From Novosphingobium sp. MD-1 (GTDB taxonomy: Bacteria; Pseudomonadota; Alphaproteobacteria; Sphingomonadales; Sphingomonadaceae), in the NCBI RefSeq assembly GCF_001014975.1, contig NZ_BBXA01000002.1:1-64000 (forward strand): a stretch of 64,000 nt of DNA, given 5' to 3'. Made by a program: the position numbers and the translations under genes. Numbering within the stretch: the stretch's first letter is position 1; the number at the start of each line of letters is the position of its first letter. A model generated the notes under the pieces. It was not told the origin of the DNA. It did no database searches and saw nothing but the letters and a program-made list of their open reading frames with translations. Positions 8,268 to 16,355 of this stretch are shown here, piece by piece.

Positions 8268-9617
8268 TCAGTTGCGGATGAACGTGCCTTCGAGGAACAC
8301 GATCTCGACATCGATGCCGGTCGGCATCTCGATGACGGGCTGATACTGCTCGGCCCGTTCGATGAGGTATTGCGATAGCCGGTCACCGGCCTGCGCGATG
8401 CCCTCGCCAAGGCCCCCTTGAGCGATATCGCCGGCCGACAGCTTCGGGCGCTCGCCGTTGACGACCGTCTGCGCGCCGGTGAGGTAGGCGCGCGTGTTCA
8501 CGGAAAAGCCCTTGCCCACCCCGCCGACTAGGCCGGCGAAGAACGCCTGCATCGTGAGGCTGCCCTCGCGGCTCACCACGCGGCCGCGGACCCCGGTCTT
8601 GCCGCCGAAGGCGACGAAGCCCTTGACCTCGCTTTCCGCAAAGCGGCCCCCCGGCTGCGGACAGGTCATCTTCGCGAGCCGGACGTAGACCTTCTCCGAG
8701 GACAGATCGCCGCGCGCCGCGCCATTGACGAGGCAGCCGTCGATCCGCGTGGTCAGCACCTTGCCGTTCTGCGCGACCGAGCGCGCCGGGCCGGTGATGC
8801 GCAGGACCACCGGCAGGGGATCGGACTGCGATTGCACATTGGACGCGGCATCGACGCCAACGATGACGCGCGCCCTGGCGTAGCTGTTCGCCGGCAGGTA
8901 GTTGGGGCTGTCCGTATAGATCGTGTTGCCGCGATCGGCAGGCCTGGCGGTGCCGGTGGCGCCGGCAGGCGAGCCTGTGAAGCTGATGACCTTGAGTTCG
9001 GAGCGTGGGGCAGCCGCCAGCGGGGACCCGCCCGGAACACTGCTCGCGCCAAAGCCCTGGTATGACGATGGACCACCGGCGCCGTAGAGGGCGCGCGGTC
9101 CTGCCGCCGCCGCGCTCGCCGCACCCGATTGCGCGGCCGCCAGTTGCTGGCGCAGGTTGCGGTTCTCGTCCTCGTAGGCCGAGACCACCTTGGTGCCATC
9201 GGCCGCCATGTTGGAGTTTTCCGAACGCAGCGCGTCGAGCTGGGTCTTCAGCTGCGCAAGCTGGTCGCCCTGCCCCGCCATCCGGCGCAACTGGTTGTCC
9301 TGCGCCTGCAGGCGGTTCTCCGACATCGCAATCCACTCCTTCTCCGAGAGGTTGCGCGCGCCGAGATCGTCGGTGGACACGGAAATCTGCTGGCCGCCTT
9401 TGGGCGTCTCGGGGCCGGTCGGCTTTGTTCCGCTGTCGGCGAAGAGCCACCAACCACACAGCACGACCACCACCGCGCCGCCGGCGTAGAGCGCCATGCG
9501 CTGCCGGCGCAGAACGGCGTCGTTGCCGGCGAGGTCCGTCGCCGGCATCGGGGCGGCGTTGAGATCGGGCGCCGCCCTGCGTGCGCCCTTGCGCTGAAAC
9601 AGATCGCTCAATGCCAT
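8268..9617 (-). CDS. traB: Conjugal transfer protein TraB (TrbI/VirB10 family)
   Basis: A 449-residue channel protein spanning inner and outer membranes. It has a short cytoplasmic N-terminus, one transmembrane segment near residues 41-60 (MALYAGGAVVVVLCGWWLFA), a coiled-coil region about 95-150, a Gly/Ser/Ala-rich linker, and a C-terminal VirB10-like domain. Visible family motifs include LPANSYARARVIVGVDA, DGCLVNGAARGDLSSEKVYV and GKTGVRGRVVSREGS. It partners TraK and TraV. It follows traK after an 88-base gap in which no gene was seen. Confidence 0.92.
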   Translation of the reverse strand: MALSDLFQRKGARRAAPDLNAAPMPATDLAGNDAVLRRQRMALYAGGAVVVVLCGWWLFADSGTKPTGPETPKGGQQISVSTDDLGARNLSEKEWIAMSENRLQAQDNQLRRMAGQGDQLAQLKTQLDALRSENSNMAADGTKVVSAYEDENRNLRQQLAAAQSGAASAAAAGPRALYGAGGPSSYQGFGASSVPGGSPLAAAPRSELKVISFTGSPAGATGTARPADRGNTIYTDSPNYLPANSYARARVIVGVDAASNVQSQSDPLPVVLRITGPARSVAQNGKVLTTRIDGCLVNGAARGDLSSEKVYVRLAKMTCPQPGGRFAESEVKGFVAFGGKTGVRGRVVSREGSLTMQAFFAGLVGGVGKGFSVNTRAYLTGAQTVVNGERPKLSAGDIAQGGLGEGIAQAGDRLSQYLIERAEQYQPVIEMPTGIDVEIVFLEGTFIRN

Positions 9618-9705
9618 TGCAAAACCTCGTGCTGCTCAATAGCGCCGCCGTGACGCGGTCGCGGGGCCGGGGACGGGAAGTCCAGGGGGGGCCAACCGTC
9701 CATGC

Positions 9706-10521
9706 TCATGATCCCGGCACGGTGCGGCGCGTGACGACATAAGCTGTCGTCACCTGGCGCGGCTCGAGACGGGGCGAGGCGATCGACACCGCGACCGCGT
9801 CAGCCGGCGCCACCTGCGCCTCCTCGAGGTCCACCGGCGCCTTGCCGGTGTTCTCAATCCGCAGCACCCGCCCCATCAGGTCGAGGCCGCGGTACTGGGC
9901 AAGGAGCTGGACGGTGACATCCCCTGCCCGCACCAGCACCAGCGCGGCCTTTTCCATATGGAAGCCGGGCACGACCTTCTGTCCCGCCATGGCCTGGACA
10001 AGCCGCACCGCCGTCTCGTCGAGATCGGGCGCCTGCTGGTCCCCCTCGTCGGCATCCGCGCTCTTTGCAGCGGCTGCCGCTCCGGGATTGGAGAGAAAGA
10101 TCTGCTGCGCCTCGACAGCGTCGATGCGGCAGGCGAACTTGTAGACGAAACCCTTCTTCGACGTTCCGAAGAACGAGAGCGCCTTCGCCTTGAACCCGCC
10201 CGGGACCGAAAGATAGATGTCACCCCGCGTCGGCTCGTTGACGACCGAGAAATCCTCGAGCGGATTGTCGGGCTGTACCTTGGAGACGCTGGCGAAGGCA
10301 TCGTCGACAAGGCTGATACGCGTGAGGTCCTTCTGCGAGGCGACGCATTCGACGCGCGCATTGTCCTCGACCATCAGGGTCTGGTCGGCCCAGGCAGGGG
10401 TGGCGAAGAGAACGCCGGCGGCAAAGAGGGTGCAGCCCACCCATTGCGCGCCACGGTTGTCGAGGCGCGCAAGCAGCATGGCGCCGCCGGCAAGGCAGGC
10501 GTAATCGGCCGATCCGTTCAT
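9706..10521 (-). CDS. traK: Conjugal transfer secretin-like protein TraK
   Basis: A 271-residue exported protein. The start overlaps the traE stop (ATGA, 10518-10521). The signal peptide is preceded by an unusually long hydrophilic segment and ends near TPAWADQT; an internal ATG at 10479 is an alternative start. The mature part has the TraK pattern: an early FSVVNEPTRGDIYLSVP, GTSKKGFVYKFACRI, and a C-terminal beta-rich domain. TraK is the periplasmic VirB9-like component that joins TraB to TraV. Confidence 0.87.
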   Translation of the reverse strand: MNGSADYACLAGGAMLLARLDNRGAQWVGCTLFAAGVLFATPAWADQTLMVEDNARVECVASQKDLTRISLVDDAFASVSKVQPDNPLEDFSVVNEPTRGDIYLSVPGGFKAKALSFFGTSKKGFVYKFACRIDAVEAQQIFLSNPGAAAAAKSADADEGDQQAPDLDETAVRLVQAMAGQKVVPGFHMEKAALVLVRAGDVTVQLLAQYRGLDLMGRVLRIENTGKAPVDLEEAQVAPADAVAVSIASPRLEPRQVTTAYVVTRRTVPGS

Positions 10522-11132
10522 GGCTGTGTTCCTGTTGAGGGCGCCGCGGTCGCAGCTTCGGCTGCGGCTTCAACGGGCGCGCCGGGAGCGCTGACCGCGC
10601 CGAAGCCGACGAGGCGCAGTTCGACGCCGGTGTAGCTCCAGTCGAAGCGGAACGTGCGCTTGAGCGCCGCCACTTCCTGCCGGCCAACCATGGTGTGCAG
10701 CACGCCCGTCACTTCGGACGTCAGGTGCTCGGGGTCGACTTTCATCGCTTCGATCGTGAAGAACTGCGCAACGCTGGAGCCGCGCTGGTCGTTGACGATG
10801 CGCAGCAGCTCGCCCTTGATCCGGCCGTAGGCCGAGGGGTGGACGATCCGCAGCACCGAATCCATCCAGTATTGGGCGTTCGCCGGCGTGCGGTTGAGCA
10901 TGAGCACGGTCGCGTCGCGCGTCACCAGTTCGAGGTAGTCCTTGCCAAGCCTCGCACTCGAGATCTCGATGCTGCGCGTCAGAACCGGTTGCAGCACGAC
11001 CTGCCGGTCGCGCGCCGAGGCGGCGATCAGCGCCAGCATCGCGACGACGCCAAGGCCGATGCTGGTGAGGACCAGCATGTTGCGCTGTTTGAGGACGCGC
11101 TGCGCCTGCGCCTGGCTGAAGCCGATTTCCAT
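10518..11132 (-). CDS. traE: Conjugal transfer protein TraE
   Basis: A 204-residue inner-membrane protein of the F TraE type (VirB5/VirB8-like position). One transmembrane segment lies near residues 20-40 (LVLTSIGLGVVAMLALIAA). The periplasmic domain includes YLELVTRDATVLMLNRTP and a conserved C-terminal RTFRFDWSYTGVELRLVGF. The C-terminal tail is Ala/Pro rich and longer than in F. It lies between traL (4-base gap) and traK (4-base overlap), the standard order. Confidence 0.9.
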   Translation of the reverse strand: MEIGFSQAQAQRVLKQRNMLVLTSIGLGVVAMLALIAASARDRQVVLQPVLTRSIEISSARLGKDYLELVTRDATVLMLNRTPANAQYWMDSVLRIVHPSAYGRIKGELLRIVNDQRGSSVAQFFTIEAMKVDPEHLTSEVTGVLHTMVGRQEVAALKRTFRFDWSYTGVELRLVGFGAVSAPGAPVEAAAEAATAAPSTGTQP

Positions 11133-11136
11133 GAGA

Positions 11137-11421
11137 CTATCCCGCCATGAGTCTGAGGTAGGAAGGCGGGACGGCGCGAAGGCCGGTCATGCCCTGCGGC
11201 AGGTACCAGTAGCATGCATGAAGAAGCCAGGACGTGGCACGACCAGCTTTTGCCTTTCGCAGACCCCACCAACCCAGGAAACCCAATGCAATGCCGACAA
11301 GCACATGCTCGGTCATGATGCCGACCACGAACGGGATCGCGAGGCAGGCGAACTCGTCGAGAGTCCACAGGCCGATCCGCTCGGGCTCATCAAGCCGTGC
11401 AGGAATGACATAGCGATCCAT
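11137..11421 (-). CDS. traL: Conjugal transfer protein TraL
   Basis: A 94-residue membrane protein that matches F TraL in length (91) and pattern: it opens with YVIPARLDEPERIGLWTLDE, then two hydrophobic segments, then a C-terminal WYLPQGM with PPSYLRLMAG. TraL is a VirB3-like inner-membrane component needed for pilus assembly. It follows the pilin gene by 66 bases and precedes traE. Confidence 0.93.
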   Translation of the reverse strand: MDRYVIPARLDEPERIGLWTLDEFACLAIPFVVGIMTEHVLVGIALGFLGWWGLRKAKAGRATSWLLHACYWYLPQGMTGLRAVPPSYLRLMAG

Positions 11422-11487
11422 CGCCGCCCCTCTCCCCCGGAACGATCAGCGGAGGCGCAGCCCCCGTGCGATCGTCACCGGATTACG

Positions 11488-11841
11488 TCAGATGATCGCG
11501 GTGATCGTCGAGGTGACGATCGGGATACCCGTGCCGACGCCGATGCCGACGCCCACGGGAATGGCGATCTGGGCCATCGAGAACCGGCCCGAAGCGAGGC
11601 CGATCAGGCCGCCGACCAGCGAGATCAGGGTGATGATCTTGCCGCCCGAACCTTCGAGGAAGCCCGAGAACTTGGTGAAGGCGGTGTCGAAGGTCGTGTC
11701 CGTGCCGGCCAGCGCCGGTACGGCGAAGAGGGCGACCGCAAGGGCCACCATCAGCAGCGCGAAAAGCAGGTTCTCCAGTTTGCGGTCGGAGACCGTATTC
11801 TTGAAGCCATCCCACCTGGCAAGTGAAGCCGTAAATGCCAT
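11488..11841 (-). CDS. traA: Conjugative pilin TraA
   Basis: A 117-residue propilin. It has a long leader, as in F TraA, with a hydrophobic core and a likely cleavage after PALA, leaving a mature subunit of about 71 residues with two hydrophobic helices (IITLISLVGGLIGLASG and AIPVGVGIGVGTGIPIV). It is the first gene of the tra operon, so the promoter should lie upstream of 11841, next to the 21-bp repeat array. Mature length is close to F pilin (70 residues). Confidence 0.9.
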   Translation of the reverse strand: MAFTASLARWDGFKNTVSDRKLENLLFALLMVALAVALFAVPALAGTDTTFDTAFTKFSGFLEGSGGKIITLISLVGGLIGLASGRFSMAQIAIPVGVGIGVGTGIPIVTSTITAII

Positions 11842-11994
11842 AGCATGTCCCTATTTGCTTTGCCGTCAGTATTAACGACGATTCCAGACAAAGAGATGGA
11901 CCGGAATTTGCAAGGTGGAACTGGCCGCATTGGAGATCAATGTAGGAGATATTCTATAAAATGTCTCTCATGCAGCATTTTTACGTATTTTTAT

Positions 11995-12078
11995 GGCGGA
12001 AATTTCCGCCACTCTGTCGAATTAATTCATCATTCTGCCGGATTTATTAGAGGGAGTGGCGGATTTATCCGCCATCCG
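11995..12078. promoter_or_regulatory. 21-bp-phased palindrome array upstream of the tra operon
   Basis: Four units start at 11995, 12016, 12037 and 12058, exactly 21 bp apart. The outer two are perfect inverted repeats: GGCGGAAATTTCCGCC (11995-12010) and GGCGGATTTATCCGCC (12058-12073, arms of 7 with a TT centre). The inner two are degenerate, matching the last unit at about 10 of 16 positions each. Two helical turns of spacing puts every site on the same DNA face, as expected for cooperative binding. It lies between traA (minus) and the divergent small regulator gene (plus), so control of the transfer operon is the likely role. This is inferred. Confidence 0.75.
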
Positions 12079-12157
12079 GCGCAGCCGAAGCACGCGCTCT
12101 TCAATTCATACGGATTCACGCTTGCCCAACGCAGGCGCATCGCCTACCCATAGGAAA

Positions 12158-12176
12158 GCATGTATTTGCATGTATT
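12158..12176. repeat. Direct repeat GCATGTATT x2
   Basis: Two copies of GCATGTATT, starting at 12158 and 12168, are one helical turn apart and lie about 20 bases ahead of the chosen start of the putative regulator. Related ATTTGCAT-containing sites occur upstream of the primase gene at 19639-19661. They could be an autoregulatory operator, which is an inference. Confidence 0.45.
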
Positions 12177-12195
12177 CTTATCGAACGAGGACCGC

Positions 12196-12642
12196 ATGCC
12201 CTTGAGTGATCGCTATCGGGAATTGTACCTGAACCAGATGGGACAAAACCCGGTCTCCACGCGATCAATCGCAATCCGCGCCAAACTGCACCAATCGACG
12301 CTGAGCCACTTCGCGTTCAAAGGCGGGAAAATGCGCTACGATCATCTCGTAGCGCTGCTTGACGCCGCGGGGATAGATCGGCTGCGATCCGTCCTCGCCG
12401 TCGAAGTCCTTCAGGACCCGGACAGCTATGACAATCCCGCGATCAAGATGATTGCCGACATCCTGCCTCCCTTGGTCGAATACCTCATGTCGCAGGACAT
12501 GAATCTGGCTGATCCGTTCCGTACCCACGAAACGGGCATGATCTCCGAACACATCGCGAAATATCTCATCCAGATCGTCGAAAAGCGGCAAGCGCGCCAG
12601 AATGCCCTGTTTGAGCAGCGCTATTCCCTGGGACGAGCATGA
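12196..12642 (+). CDS. Putative transcriptional regulator, divergent from tra operon
   Basis: A 148-residue cytoplasmic protein (160 if the ATG at 12160 is used; both have plausible ribosome sites, GAGGA and AGGA). Residues about 20-60, with SIAIRAKLHQSTLSHFAFKG, look like a helix-turn-helix of the repressor type, followed by a mostly helical C-terminal part that could mediate dimerisation. No family is recognised with confidence. Its divergent position next to traA, with the phased palindromes between them, makes it a candidate regulator of transfer. Confidence 0.68.
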   Translation: MPLSDRYRELYLNQMGQNPVSTRSIAIRAKLHQSTLSHFAFKGGKMRYDHLVALLDAAGIDRLRSVLAVEVLQDPDSYDNPAIKMIADILPPLVEYLMSQDMNLADPFRTHETGMISEHIAKYLIQIVEKRQARQNALFEQRYSLGRA

Positions 12643-12693
12643 ACTCCCATGGGTTGCGGCAATCGTCCCAATTATCCCCGCCGAAACGGGTGT

Positions 12694-13467
12694 CTAGGGC
12701 CTGGTGCGTCCCTCAAGCGCGCTCCAGTTTGCGAGAATGTTGGCAACGTAGCCTCGGGTTTCCCGGATAGACGGCACGGCATAGGAGGTCCGGACACGCC
12801 CAGGACCCGCGTTGTACGCCGCCAACGCGAGGTCCGCGCGACCGAACTCGTTGAGATGGGCCTTGAGATAACGTGCGGCCCCTGTGAGGTTCCCGCGCAG
12901 GTCATAGCGATCGACACCAAGATGTCTCGCCGTGCCCGGCATCAGCTGGCCAAGACCGAATGCCCCTTTCGTGCTGACGGCGAACGGATTGTAGCGGCTC
13001 TCCTGGATCAGCATCGCATCGAACAGGCCGACCGGCAGGCCGGCTTCGCAGGCGACCTGCTGCATCAGCGGATAGAGCAGGCGCCGGCGCTCCTCGCCGG
13101 TCTGCCCCATCAGTTGCGACGGCCGCCACGGCCGCGCCCCACACGCGCCGATCGCAGGCGACAGGACTGGTCGCATCGTGATCGCCACCGGCGCTTCCCC
13201 AGTCCTCATCCAACGAGGGATTCGCAAGAATGAAGATGGAGCCACAGCCTCCGGGCGCGACCAGTCTTGCAGCATCACCGCGCCAGGGCGCGGCACTTCC
13301 AAGGGACCAGTTGCCGTTCGTGGTTCGGCGGGAATGCCTGAGCCGTATGACGGTCCCGCCGGAGCCGAAAAGTCCAGCAACGCAACGGCACGAGACGCAG
13401 GCCGCGCATGCGCTGACGTCGACAGCAAAAGGCATCCGGCGATCAGAAACAGACGATGATGTGGCAT
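12694..13467 (-). CDS. Lytic transglycosylase (SLT domain, VirB1-like)
   Basis: A 257-residue exported enzyme starting at ATG 13467 with a signal peptide ending near STSAHARP. After a Pro-rich linker, the C-terminal SLT domain shows the catalytic Glu in IQESRYNPFAV (about residue 155), then TKGAFGLGQLMPGTA and LALAAYNAGPGRV, the three standard blocks. It opens local gaps in peptidoglycan for the transfer channel, as VirB1 or F orf169 does. It ends 52 bases from the convergent putative regulator gene. Confidence 0.93.
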   Translation of the reverse strand: MPHHRLFLIAGCLLLSTSAHARPASRAVALLDFSAPAGPSYGSGIPAEPRTATGPLEVPRPGAVMLQDWSRPEAVAPSSFLRIPRWMRTGEAPVAITMRPVLSPAIGACGARPWRPSQLMGQTGEERRRLLYPLMQQVACEAGLPVGLFDAMLIQESRYNPFAVSTKGAFGLGQLMPGTARHLGVDRYDLRGNLTGAARYLKAHLNEFGRADLALAAYNAGPGRVRTSYAVPSIRETRGYVANILANWSALEGRTRP

Positions 13468-13556
13468 GGGTGGACCATCGCGAAGAGGCAAATCCTGCTC
13501 AAGAGCCTGACTCGCACCAAAACACCTGGCGGGCAGAGGACAGGCCGCACAAGGCC

Positions 13557-14018
13557 ATGCGCAAGGAGCTCGATGCCCTCCCTGTCTTTCATGGACGGTC
13601 GCGATCAGGGTGGCACAGCGACGCCTATCGCCAGCGCCAGATGGACGCCGGGTTGGTCCCGGTCAGGCTGCTGCTACACAGGGATCTTCATCGCATGGTT
13701 ATCGGCTTGCGCGATCGCTACGGCTACCGCAGCCTCCACGCCATAGCGACGGCCTACCTCGAAGCCGCGGAAAAGCGCGTGAACATCGCGAGCCTTGTCA
13801 TGCCGCGCCGCCATTCGCGGTCCACGCACTATGTCGAGTGCAACGTGATGATTTCCGAGGATGCGCGCAATTTCCTCGATCGCATCAAATCACGCCATGG
13901 CCTTTCGCGCTACCACGCGTTCGAAGCCCTGCTCGACGCCCTTCCCGATCCATGGGCCGTCAAGGCCCATGGTTCCCTGTTCGATTGCGATAAACCGGAG
14001 AACGCCGTGAGCGGATAA
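13557..14018 (+). CDS. Unknown protein with two ribbon-helix-helix-like repeats
   Basis: A 153-residue protein if started at ATG 13557; the frame is open upstream to 13230 but that part overlaps the transglycosylase start on the other strand. Two segments look alike: one with VRLLLHRDLHRMV, RYGYRSLHAIATAYLEA, and one with NVMISEDARNFL, RHGLSRYHAFEALLDA. Each reads as a short strand followed by two helices, the order of a ribbon-helix-helix unit. A DNA-binding role, possibly at oriT or a promoter, is inferred. No named family is recognised. Confidence 0.6.
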   Translation: MRKELDALPVFHGRSRSGWHSDAYRQRQMDAGLVPVRLLLHRDLHRMVIGLRDRYGYRSLHAIATAYLEAAEKRVNIASLVMPRRHSRSTHYVECNVMISEDARNFLDRIKSRHGLSRYHAFEALLDALPDPWAVKAHGSLFDCDKPENAVSG

Positions 14019-14023
14019 ACGAA

Positions 14024-14042
14024 GCCCGGCACGAGGCCGGGC
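14024..14042 (+). terminator. GC-rich hairpin after the RHH-like gene
   Basis: A perfect 7-bp stem (GCCCGGC/GCCGGGC) with loop ACGAG lies 5 bases after the stop at 14018. There is no following T-run, so it may be a transcript-end or pausing structure rather than a classical terminator. Confidence 0.4.
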
Positions 14043-14199
14043 ATCGCAGGATTGATTGCCTGAGCATTTGGCGTGCTCAAACCGAACCCTAAGGCGTGGG
14101 TTCTGGCTAGCTCTCCTCGACATTGCTGTCAACGATGCGCGCTTCGCGCCACGGGACTTTTTTGCCCCGTGAACGGCCTCTCGTGAGGAGGCTGACACC

Positions 14200-15462
14200 A
14201 TGACCATTACCAACGACGCAGAAGCGACGGATGCCGTGATAACTCCGGCCAGCGACGCCGTGCGTTATGCCGCCGCCATCACCGCGCAATGGCGCAGCCT
14301 GCCGCCGGTGAACGATGCGCGAAAGCTGCGCTCCGACATTCTGAAAGCTCTCGAATTGCTGGCGCGCTACGACACGCGCTCGCTCGATGTATCCCGCGCG
14401 AACGTGCGTCACCTCATCCGCCTGGTCAGTCTGGTCCGCCCCGAGGACCTCGCCGCCAGTGGCGGCCTGCTCGGCGCTTCCAACGCCTGGTACGCCGAGC
14501 GCCTCGGTGTCCGACCCGACACCATGACCACCATATTTCGCGCGCTGAAGCGCGCCGGCCTCATCATTCCGCACAACCAGACCGAGAACCACCGCCGTGT
14601 CGCCCGGCGCGACCGCCACACGTCCTGGATAGGCCGAGGCTACTCGCTCAAGCCCTTGCTCGTCCGTCTTCCGGAATTCTCGCAACAAGGGCGCCGGCTC
14701 GAGCACGAGGCGGTCGTTGTCCGCGCGAAGCTCTTCGAACTGGACGCGCTGATACGGCAGATGCGCCGCCAACTCGCCGCCGCTCCCGATGACGGCCTGC
14801 ACGAACGCCTTGCATCGATCGCCGACGAGATGCGCGCTGCCGGTGGCCGCCCCAGCGCTCCTTTAGCGACATCCCTGTTGCACCAGGCCTTTGTGCTATC
14901 ACTCGATGTGGAAAAGCGCCTGCAGATCGGCTGCGCAGAGGCCCCTTGTCCGGATTTGAATCCGGACCAGTCCCGAAAAAATTCCGGACCCCATATTACA
15001 GCCGAGCAACATGATACTGTTCTTGTATCGGCTATCCAGGAGGGGGGTAGCGGTGAGGACGGCGCGCCGACGGCGATATCTGGGGTGAGGGAAAGGTTGC
15101 TGGTCGGGGAGGAGATGACGTGCGGCATCACTCCGGCCGAAGCACGGCATCTGTTTCCAGCGGGCGCGTTGTTCATCCCGGCATCGAGCGATCACGAAGC
15201 CTTTGTCATTTCCGCGTCGCGGCTGTCCGACGCGCTGAAGATCAATCCCCGCCTGCTCGGGCGCGGCTTCGAGACCATGGGGATCGCCCGCACCATGTGG
15301 AGCCTGTTTATCGTCTGCCAGCGATCCGCACGGGGAGAAATCCATGCGACACCCGCCGCCTACTTCAACGGGATGGTGACCAAGGCCGCCGCCGGGATGC
15401 TTGACCTCGACAGGTCAATCTGGGGCGAGCGCCAGAAGGCGAACAACCACATGGGCGGATGA
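14200..15462 (+). CDS. RepC-like plasmid replication initiator (orphan)
   Basis: A 420-residue protein. The N-terminal half resembles RepC of repABC replicons, with a winged-helix region SNAWYAERLGVRPDTMTT, IFRALKRAGLIIPHN and RRVARRD. The C-terminal end, about residues 355-415, has the RepC-like pattern MGIARTMWSLFIVCQRS followed by TPAAYFNGMVTKA. RepC binds the origin inside its own gene. No repA or repB precedes it; the upstream neighbour is the RHH-like gene. A start ATG at 14200 follows an AGGAGG site. The family call is by motif memory, so moderately sure. Confidence 0.75.
   Translation: MTITNDAEATDAVITPASDAVRYAAAITAQWRSLPPVNDARKLRSDILKALELLARYDTRSLDVSRANVRHLIRLVSLVRPEDLAASGGLLGASNAWYAERLGVRPDTMTTIFRALKRAGLIIPHNQTENHRRVARRDRHTSWIGRGYSLKPLLVRLPEFSQQGRRLEHEAVVVRAKLFELDALIRQMRRQLAAAPDDGLHERLASIADEMRAAGGRPSAPLATSLLHQAFVLSLDVEKRLQIGCAEAPCPDLNPDQSRKNSGPHITAEQHDTVLVSAIQEGGSGEDGAPTAISGVRERLLVGEEMTCGITPAEARHLFPAGALFIPASSDHEAFVISASRLSDALKINPRLLGRGFETMGIARTMWSLFIVCQRSARGEIHATPAAYFNGMVTKAAAGMLDLDRSIWGERQKANNHMGG
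14948..14990. repeat. Palindrome and half-site inside the repC-like gene
   Basis: A perfect inverted repeat, GTCCGGATT (14948-14956), TG, AATCCGGAC (14959-14967), is followed by a further half-site, TTCCGGAC (14982-14989), in a locally AT-richer stretch between the two protein domains. In repABC plasmids the replication origin lies within repC, so this is a candidate origin element. Confidence 0.45.
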
Positions 15463-15786
15463 GGATTGCGAGGTCACACAAGACGGGGCGCTTGCGGCAT
15501 TTCAATCGACACTCTGGACACTCAAATCGGTCCGTATTGCCGGTTTCCCCGTTCCCATCCTTGCCAAGCAGGGTGCATCCGTGGATGGTCAAATTTCCGT
15601 TAACGATGTTTTTTACAACGCTGGCGGAAAACCGTGGATGGAGCACTGATCATGAAAAACAAGCGCGCGCCGCGGCCGGCGCCAAGGCCGGCTACGCGAA
15701 GTTTCTGGAGCGCACTCCTGCGCTACCTTTACAGCTGACGCACCTGCACTCGACGTCGATGTGGCGGCCCGCATCATGCGGGGCCG
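15463..15786. other. Non-coding stretch after the repC-like gene
   Basis: No convincing gene is seen. An 82-codon plus-strand frame overlaps the repC-like 3' end and looks compositionally ordinary, and a 28-codon frame starts at 15652. The segment is a possible transcription end between two convergent genes, but no clear terminator hairpin was found. Confidence 0.4.
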
Positions 15787-16155
15787 TCACTCGGCAAACT
15801 CCGGCGACCGCAAGTACGAAAGCGCAAGGACCAGAAGTGTCGTGGAAATGGATATACGGGTCCCCAGCGCCTCGGCATAAATCCGGCGCGCCTCTCGCAA
15901 CGACACACCGATCTGATCGTCGAAACGCACCGCGAACCTGATTCCGGAATGGCTCGCCTTTTCGAACAGGTAGTCATCGCCGATCACGGTTTCCAGCATA
16001 GCCGGATCGTTCCAGGGAAACTCGATCAGAAGGGCCCTCAGGAACGCGTTGAAGCCGACCAGCTTCACTTTCTCGATCTGGAATCTGGCCAATGCCTCGA
16101 CAAGGTAGGCAAACTGGTTCCTTGTATAGGCGACGGTGTAGCCAGCATTTGCCAT
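15787..16155 (-). CDS. Hypothetical protein
   Basis: A 122-residue frame from ATG 16155 (an in-frame ATG at 16206 would add 17 residues). The sequence begins MANAGYTVAYTRNQF and has a later segment RFAVRFDDQIGVSLREARR followed by helix, which faintly recalls a ribbon-helix-helix unit. No family is recognised. It lies on the minus strand, 200 bases downstream of the CHASE2 gene, and converges on the repC-like gene. Codon use looks like its neighbours. Confidence 0.5.
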   Translation of the reverse strand: MANAGYTVAYTRNQFAYLVEALARFQIEKVKLVGFNAFLRALLIEFPWNDPAMLETVIGDDYLFEKASHSGIRFAVRFDDQIGVSLREARRIYAEALGTRISISTTLLVLALSYLRSPEFAE

Positions 16156-16355
16156 GAAATGGGAGAGCCTGTATTCCTTGCCAATCGATCCGGAACGAGA
16201 GCACACTTTGACACCGCCGCAACATGCCCCATCCGCCGCTCATCCATACTATGACGAAGAGGCAACCTGGGGGACGTTCGAGCTTGCCGTCGAGGCCTAT
16301 GCCCTGGTCCAGCAGATGCGCGAGGCTCTAGCAGTGGTCGCTACCGAAAGCGAGT

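Noticed and set aside
11845..12153. 102-codon plus-strand frame in the tra control region
   Set aside because: It crosses the phased palindromes, has unusual composition and no family features.
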